A DNA stretch of 64,000 bases. It comes from Hippopus hippopus. Lineage: Eukaryota > Mollusca > Bivalvia > Cardiida > Cardiidae. The notes beneath the pieces are model-generated. The model was not told the origin of the DNA and did not search any database. It saw only the letters and a list, made by a program, of their open reading frames with translations. Below are positions 60,240 to 64,000 of the stretch, piece after piece. The translations under genes were made by a program, and so were the position numbers. The stretch is taken from the NCBI GenBank assembly GCA_946811185.2, contig OX328108.1:4177501-4241500 (forward strand), given 5' to 3'. Position 1 is the first letter of the stretch; each line of letters opens with the position of its first letter.

Positions 60240-61190
60240 TAGTCTTTTTATTGTTTACGCAATAAAGTCTACAGTCGGGTTTTCGTGAAACTTGAACAGT
60301 TTGTTTATCTCATCCATAGCTTGAATCTTATTGATTCCCAAAAACAATCCGACAATCAGAGTGGGAAAAGTAGCCATCTGAAGTTGAAAATTTCAATTTC
60401 TTTTTTACGCGATAAAGTCTGCATTTGTGGCTGGCTTTTCGTGAAACTTGCACAGTTTGTTTATCTCATCAATAGCTTGAACCCTATTGATTTTGAAAAA
60501 AAATCTGACAGTTTTGGAAAAGTAGCCATTTAAAGTTGAAAATTTCAATTTGTTGTTTATGCAATAAAGTCTGCATTTCTGGTCGGATTTTTGTGAAACT
60601 TGCACAGTTGCTGTGCATCATCAAGAGCCTGAAGCCTTTTGTTTTTTGAACAGTCAGTATGGGAAAAGTAGCCATTTGAAGTTGAAAGTTTCATTTTCTT
60701 GTTCACGCAATAAAGTTTGCATTTGATGCTCGTAGTTTTGTGAAACTTGTACAGTTTCTTTATCTTATCACTGGGTTGAACCCTATTGATTTTGAAAAAA
60801 AAAAAAAAAAAATGACGATCAGTTTGGGAAATGTAGCCATGTGAAATTAAAAATTTTGATTTCTTATTTACGCAATTAAGACTGCATTTTTGGTCAGATT
60901 TTTTGAAACTTTCACAGTTGCTTTGTATCATCAACAGCTTGAAGCCTGTTGATTTTGAAAAAAATCCAACAGTCAGTATGAGGAAGGTAGCCATTAAAAG
61001 TTGAAAATTCCGATTTCTTATGTAGGTACTGAACTCCAATTTTTTAACCAGTTCTTTTGAAACTTTCAAAGATTATTTGGTTCTTCAAGGGATGAAGAAA
61101 ATCTAGTAATCAGTATAGGAAAAGCTGCCATTTGATGACTTAATATTGTTTACTCAACAAAGTCCACAAATTTAGTCATATTTCTTTGAA
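60240..61190. repeat. ~150-bp tandem repeat
   Basis: Five or six diverged units, each starting near TTTACGCAATAAAGTCTGCA and including GTGAAACTTGCACAG and GAAAAGTAGCCAT. Unit starts are about 60255, 60405, 60557, 60702 and 60864. An A run lies at about 60798..60816. Frames across it are artefacts. Confidence 0.7.
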
Positions 61191-61283
61191 ATTTGATAGG
61201 ATTGTTTGAAAAAAAGCATACTGAAACCCTACTGAATTTGGCAAAACAATTGGTTTTGAGCAATTATATTTCTTTCATTTTTT

Positions 61284-62870
61284 TTAGCTCACCTGAGCAC
61301 GAAGTGCTCAAGGTGAGCTTTTGTGATCGCCAAATGTCCGGCGTCCGTCGTGCGTCGTCCGTCGTCCGTCATCCACAATTTCTTTAAACAACTTCTCCTC
61401 CTAAACCACTGGGCTAATCTTGATGAAACTTGGCAGGGATGTTTCTTGGGTAAAGTTCTTCCAAAGTTGTTCAAGAGATTGAATTCCACCCATAACTCTG
61501 GTTGCCATAGCAAAAAAAGGGAAAAAAATAGTAAAATCTTTGAAAAATCTTCTTCTCTGTAACAAGAAGGAGTAGAGCTTTGATATTTGGTATGTAGTAT
61601 CGCCTAATAGACTTCTACCAAGTTTGTTCAGATGATGCCGCTGGGGTCAAAACTGGCTCAGCCCCGGGGGTCACAAGTTCGAACATAGGAACAAAGAAGG
61701 AAAAAAATTTAAAATTCTTATTTTCTGAAACTTGAAGGCGTAGAGCTTTGATATTGGGTATGTAGTGAACTTGTTCTTCTAAGTTTGTTAGCCAACCTGA
61801 GCACAACGTGTTCAGTGAGTTCAAAACTGGGTCAACTGGGGTCATAAACTAGGTCACTAGGTCAAATTAAAGAAATACCTTGTGGGCACAGTACAGGCCA
61901 CATTGTTTGCTCAACTGACTGGAAAATTGGTCAGAATGTTTGTCTAGAAAAAAACCTAATCTAGTTAATGACCCCAGGTGACCCAAATCCAAACTCATCC
62001 GAGATTTCATCAAGACAAACATTCTGACCAAATTTCAGGTCATCTGAGCAATAGTGTGGCCTCTAGAGTGTCAACAAGGTATTTCTTTAATTTGACCTAT
62101 TGACCTAGTTTATGGCCTCAGGTGACCCAATTTCAAACTCATCCGATATTTCAGCAAGACAAACATTCTGATCAGTTTTTAAGTCAATTAAGCAAGAAAT
62201 ATGGCCTCTGGAGTGCCCCAAAGGTATTTCTTTAATTTGACCTAGTGACCTAGATTATGACCCCAGGTGACCCAATTTTGAACACATATTAGATTTCATC
62301 AAGAGAACAAATTAACCAATTTTCAAGTCAATTGAACAATAATTGTGGCAAAATATCAAAGCTCTATGCCTTCCAGTTTCAGAGAAGAAGAATTTTAAAG
62401 TTTTCCTTCTTTTTTCCAATGTTCAAACTTGTGACCCCTGGGGCGGGCCAGTTTTGACCCCAGGGCAATCGTATGAACAATTTTGGTAGAAGTCCACTAG
62501 GAGATGCTACAAACCAAATATCAAAACCTTACCCCTTTTAGTTTCAGAGAAGAAGAATTTTAAAGTTTTCCTTTTTTGTTCCCATGTTCAAAATTGTGAC
62601 CCCCTGGGGCGGGGCCAGTTTGGACCCCAAGGGCATCATATGAACAAACTTGGTAGAGGTCCACTAGGAGATGCTACATACCAAAAATTAAAGCTCTGGG
62701 CCTTCCAGTTTCAGAGAAGAAGAATTTTAAAGTTTTGCTTCTTTGTTCCAATGTTCAAACTTGTGAACCCCGGGGAGGGGCCAGTTTTGACCCCAGGAAC
62801 ATCGTATGAACAGCTTGGTAGAAGATTGTTTGGTCTGATCTTTGATCTAGATCTACACTGTTCGCTTTGG
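61284..62870 (+). mobile_element. helentron-like (HINE-type) element, copy D
   Basis: Begins with AGCTCACCTGAGCACGAAGT and the matching GTGCTCAAGGTGAGCT hairpin, then GTCGTCCGTC repeats as in copies A and B. The body changes to units with GACCCCAGGTGACCC and then ~125-bp units (GTTTCAGAGAAGAAGAATTT, three times from 62378). It may be two merged elements. Confidence 0.55.
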
Positions 62871-62873
62871 TGA

Positions 62874-63145
62874 AAAGATTTTAACAAAATCAATCTTAGT
62901 GTTGCAGTTTTTGTGGTCTTATTTCATAACTAAAATTATCGATGAGTTACTCGTCTCGCGAAGGATATTGTGCGTTCAGGTGTATTTTCTACAACAGTGT
63001 TAGCTTATACTGTCGTCGCCAGAATAACGGTGAAAGAAATGAAGATAAAGCAATGAAAAATCAAAATATTTTCTCGGTAATGGTTAAGTAAGTCTTAAGG
63101 AATTCTTTACGGGACCAATTATTCTGAGGTTGAAATAATTTTCTG
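62874..63145. other. host non-coding DNA
   Basis: I see nothing recognisable in this stretch. Confidence 0.4.
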
Positions 63146-63149
63146 TTCG

Positions 63150-63390
63150 ATAGAGAGTGTGTACATTCTTACGAACAAAGTCCGTAACAAAGAAACAAAT
63201 GAACAAATGCATAGCAGAAATATAGGGACCAGGCAGGATTTGAACCCTAGAACGCCCGGACGAAAGGCCAACACCATAACCACTGAGCTAAAGAGAATTC
63301 TCCCTAACGCAGTTGTTAGGTATTGCATTTAAATCGGGATGATGCTATGCATGAAGGGGTGGTCTCCCGTAACAACATGTTAACGTTAAT
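63150..63390 (-). repeat. tRNA-derived SINE, second family, second copy
   Basis: Minus strand: TTTAGCTCAGTGGTTATGG and GGGTTCAAATCCTGCC. Flanks match 57600..57870 (TTACGAACAAAGTCCGTAAC, TTTAAATCGGGA). Confidence 0.75.
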
Positions 63391-63739
63391 GTCAGCATGT
63401 TTGTAATCGAAGAAAGCCGAAAAAACTTTGTTGGAGAGGGCCATGGGCCTATCTTTCGTCGAGAACTTGAATTCGTGGACTTGCCTACCCATGAAATCAA
63501 TGAAAATTAGTTCTCAACGAATATTAATGGTTTCACAGTATGTATTAAATCTAAAAATCAATATGGGTCTCAAGTTTAAAATATTTTTTTGAAAGAAAAG
63601 AGGATGTCATATATTGTACTCTCAGTGCTTTGATTTATAGACTCTTCAGAAAAAAGGTAGAAATAAAGGATAATGATATAGGCCACGAGGTTTTAGTAGA
63701 TTGTTATGCTTGCCCCAAAATATACAAGTTATTACTGCT

Positions 63740-64000
63740 TGTATAATACCAATAAAACCCAGGACAGCCATAAATATTTTAGCTGTCATTGTGATATGAC
63801 TGAAATAATGTTGAAATTAGAGTAAGCACTATTTAGTCAATCAACCATAAAATTTGGACCAAATATTTATCTTGATGATATCTTGGACAAGTTCGAAATT
63901 GTTCTTTTCGGGCAAATAGTTTGTAAGTCCAATACCCATGAAAGTTAGCCAGAATGTTTCTCCTTAATCATATCTCGGACCAGATCAAAATTGGGTCATG
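63740..64000. repeat. SINE 3' end and start of another helentron-like copy
   Basis: 63785..63840 carries the SINE tail (ATATGACTGAAATAATGTTG, GTCAATCAACC). From about 63845 to the window edge there are units with TATCTTGGACAAGTTCGAAA of the helentron-like type. The element continues beyond the window. Confidence 0.55.

Noticed and set aside
60285..61069. Open frames up to 170 codons
   Set aside because: They follow a ~150-bp tandem repeat and translate the same unit several times in different states of decay.

Overview
The window looks like nuclear DNA from a mollusc, most likely a bivalve. It is AT-rich and almost free of host genes. It is dense in nested repeats of types familiar from bivalve genomes: tRNA-derived SINEs ending ATAACTGAAATAATGTTGAAA, helentron-like (HINE-type) elements carrying arrays of the phrase CTAGGTCAC, mariner and Tc1 transposons, and decayed LINEs. 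The species assignment is inference from repeat style only.

The centre holds two related virus-like DNA transposons of the Polinton/Maverick (adintovirus) type. Element 1 (22966..41121, 18.2 kb) is structurally complete. It has ~270-285 bp terminal inverted repeats beginning AGTAGTAT, and a 6-bp target duplication (AACAAG). It carries a nearly full gene set, mostly on the minus strand: small accessory genes, adenain-like protease, hexon-like major capsid protein, pVI-like protein, a minor capsid candidate, a small membrane protein, chromodomain integrase, basic core-like proteins, packaging ATPase and protein-primed DNA polymerase B. At the right end are a two-zinc-knuckle protein and further small regulators. 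Polymerase, integrase, major capsid protein, minor capsid candidate and one unknown gene each carry frame or stop lesions, so this copy looks defective.

Element 2 (43044..56267, 13.2 kb) is a deleted, inverted relative with a 6-bp duplication (CTAGGG) and very long inverted repeats (~2.6 kb). The arms carry duplicated small genes and arrays of stem-loops. It lacks the protease-to-ATPase block. The breakpoint falls in a direct repeat that flanks this block in element 1. Its polymerase is broken at several points, and a patch of host repeat plus an inverted integrase scrap replaces the polymerase 5' end.

The most striking signal is regulatory. Most small accessory genes in both elements end in hairpins of the histone mRNA type (six-base stem, UUUC loop, then AACCA and a purine-rich GAAAGA element). 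Several start from a shared promoter with an E2F-like site (TTTCCCGCG), CRE/AP-1 sites (TGACGTCA, TGAGTCA) and a TATA box. I read this as an S-phase-tuned expression cassette borrowed by a Polinton. The core replication and capsid genes mostly lack these signals. Both inverted repeats also share an architecture of AGTAGTAT tip, long one-bulge hairpin and iterated CCTACCCTG, despite different stem sequences.

Layout: 0-2.7 kb host repeats; 2.7-4.3 kb Tc1-like element; 4.8-11 kb LINE interrupted by two opposed helentron-like copies; 12.8-14.1 kb intact mariner; 14.3-16.5 kb second LINE; 17.1-17.8 kb CTACG-rich element; 18-22.9 kb SINEs and MITEs; 22.97-41.1 kb element 1; 41.1-43.0 kb host repeats; 43.0-56.3 kb element 2; 56.3-64 kb host repeats with one candidate host exon at 58.5 kb.
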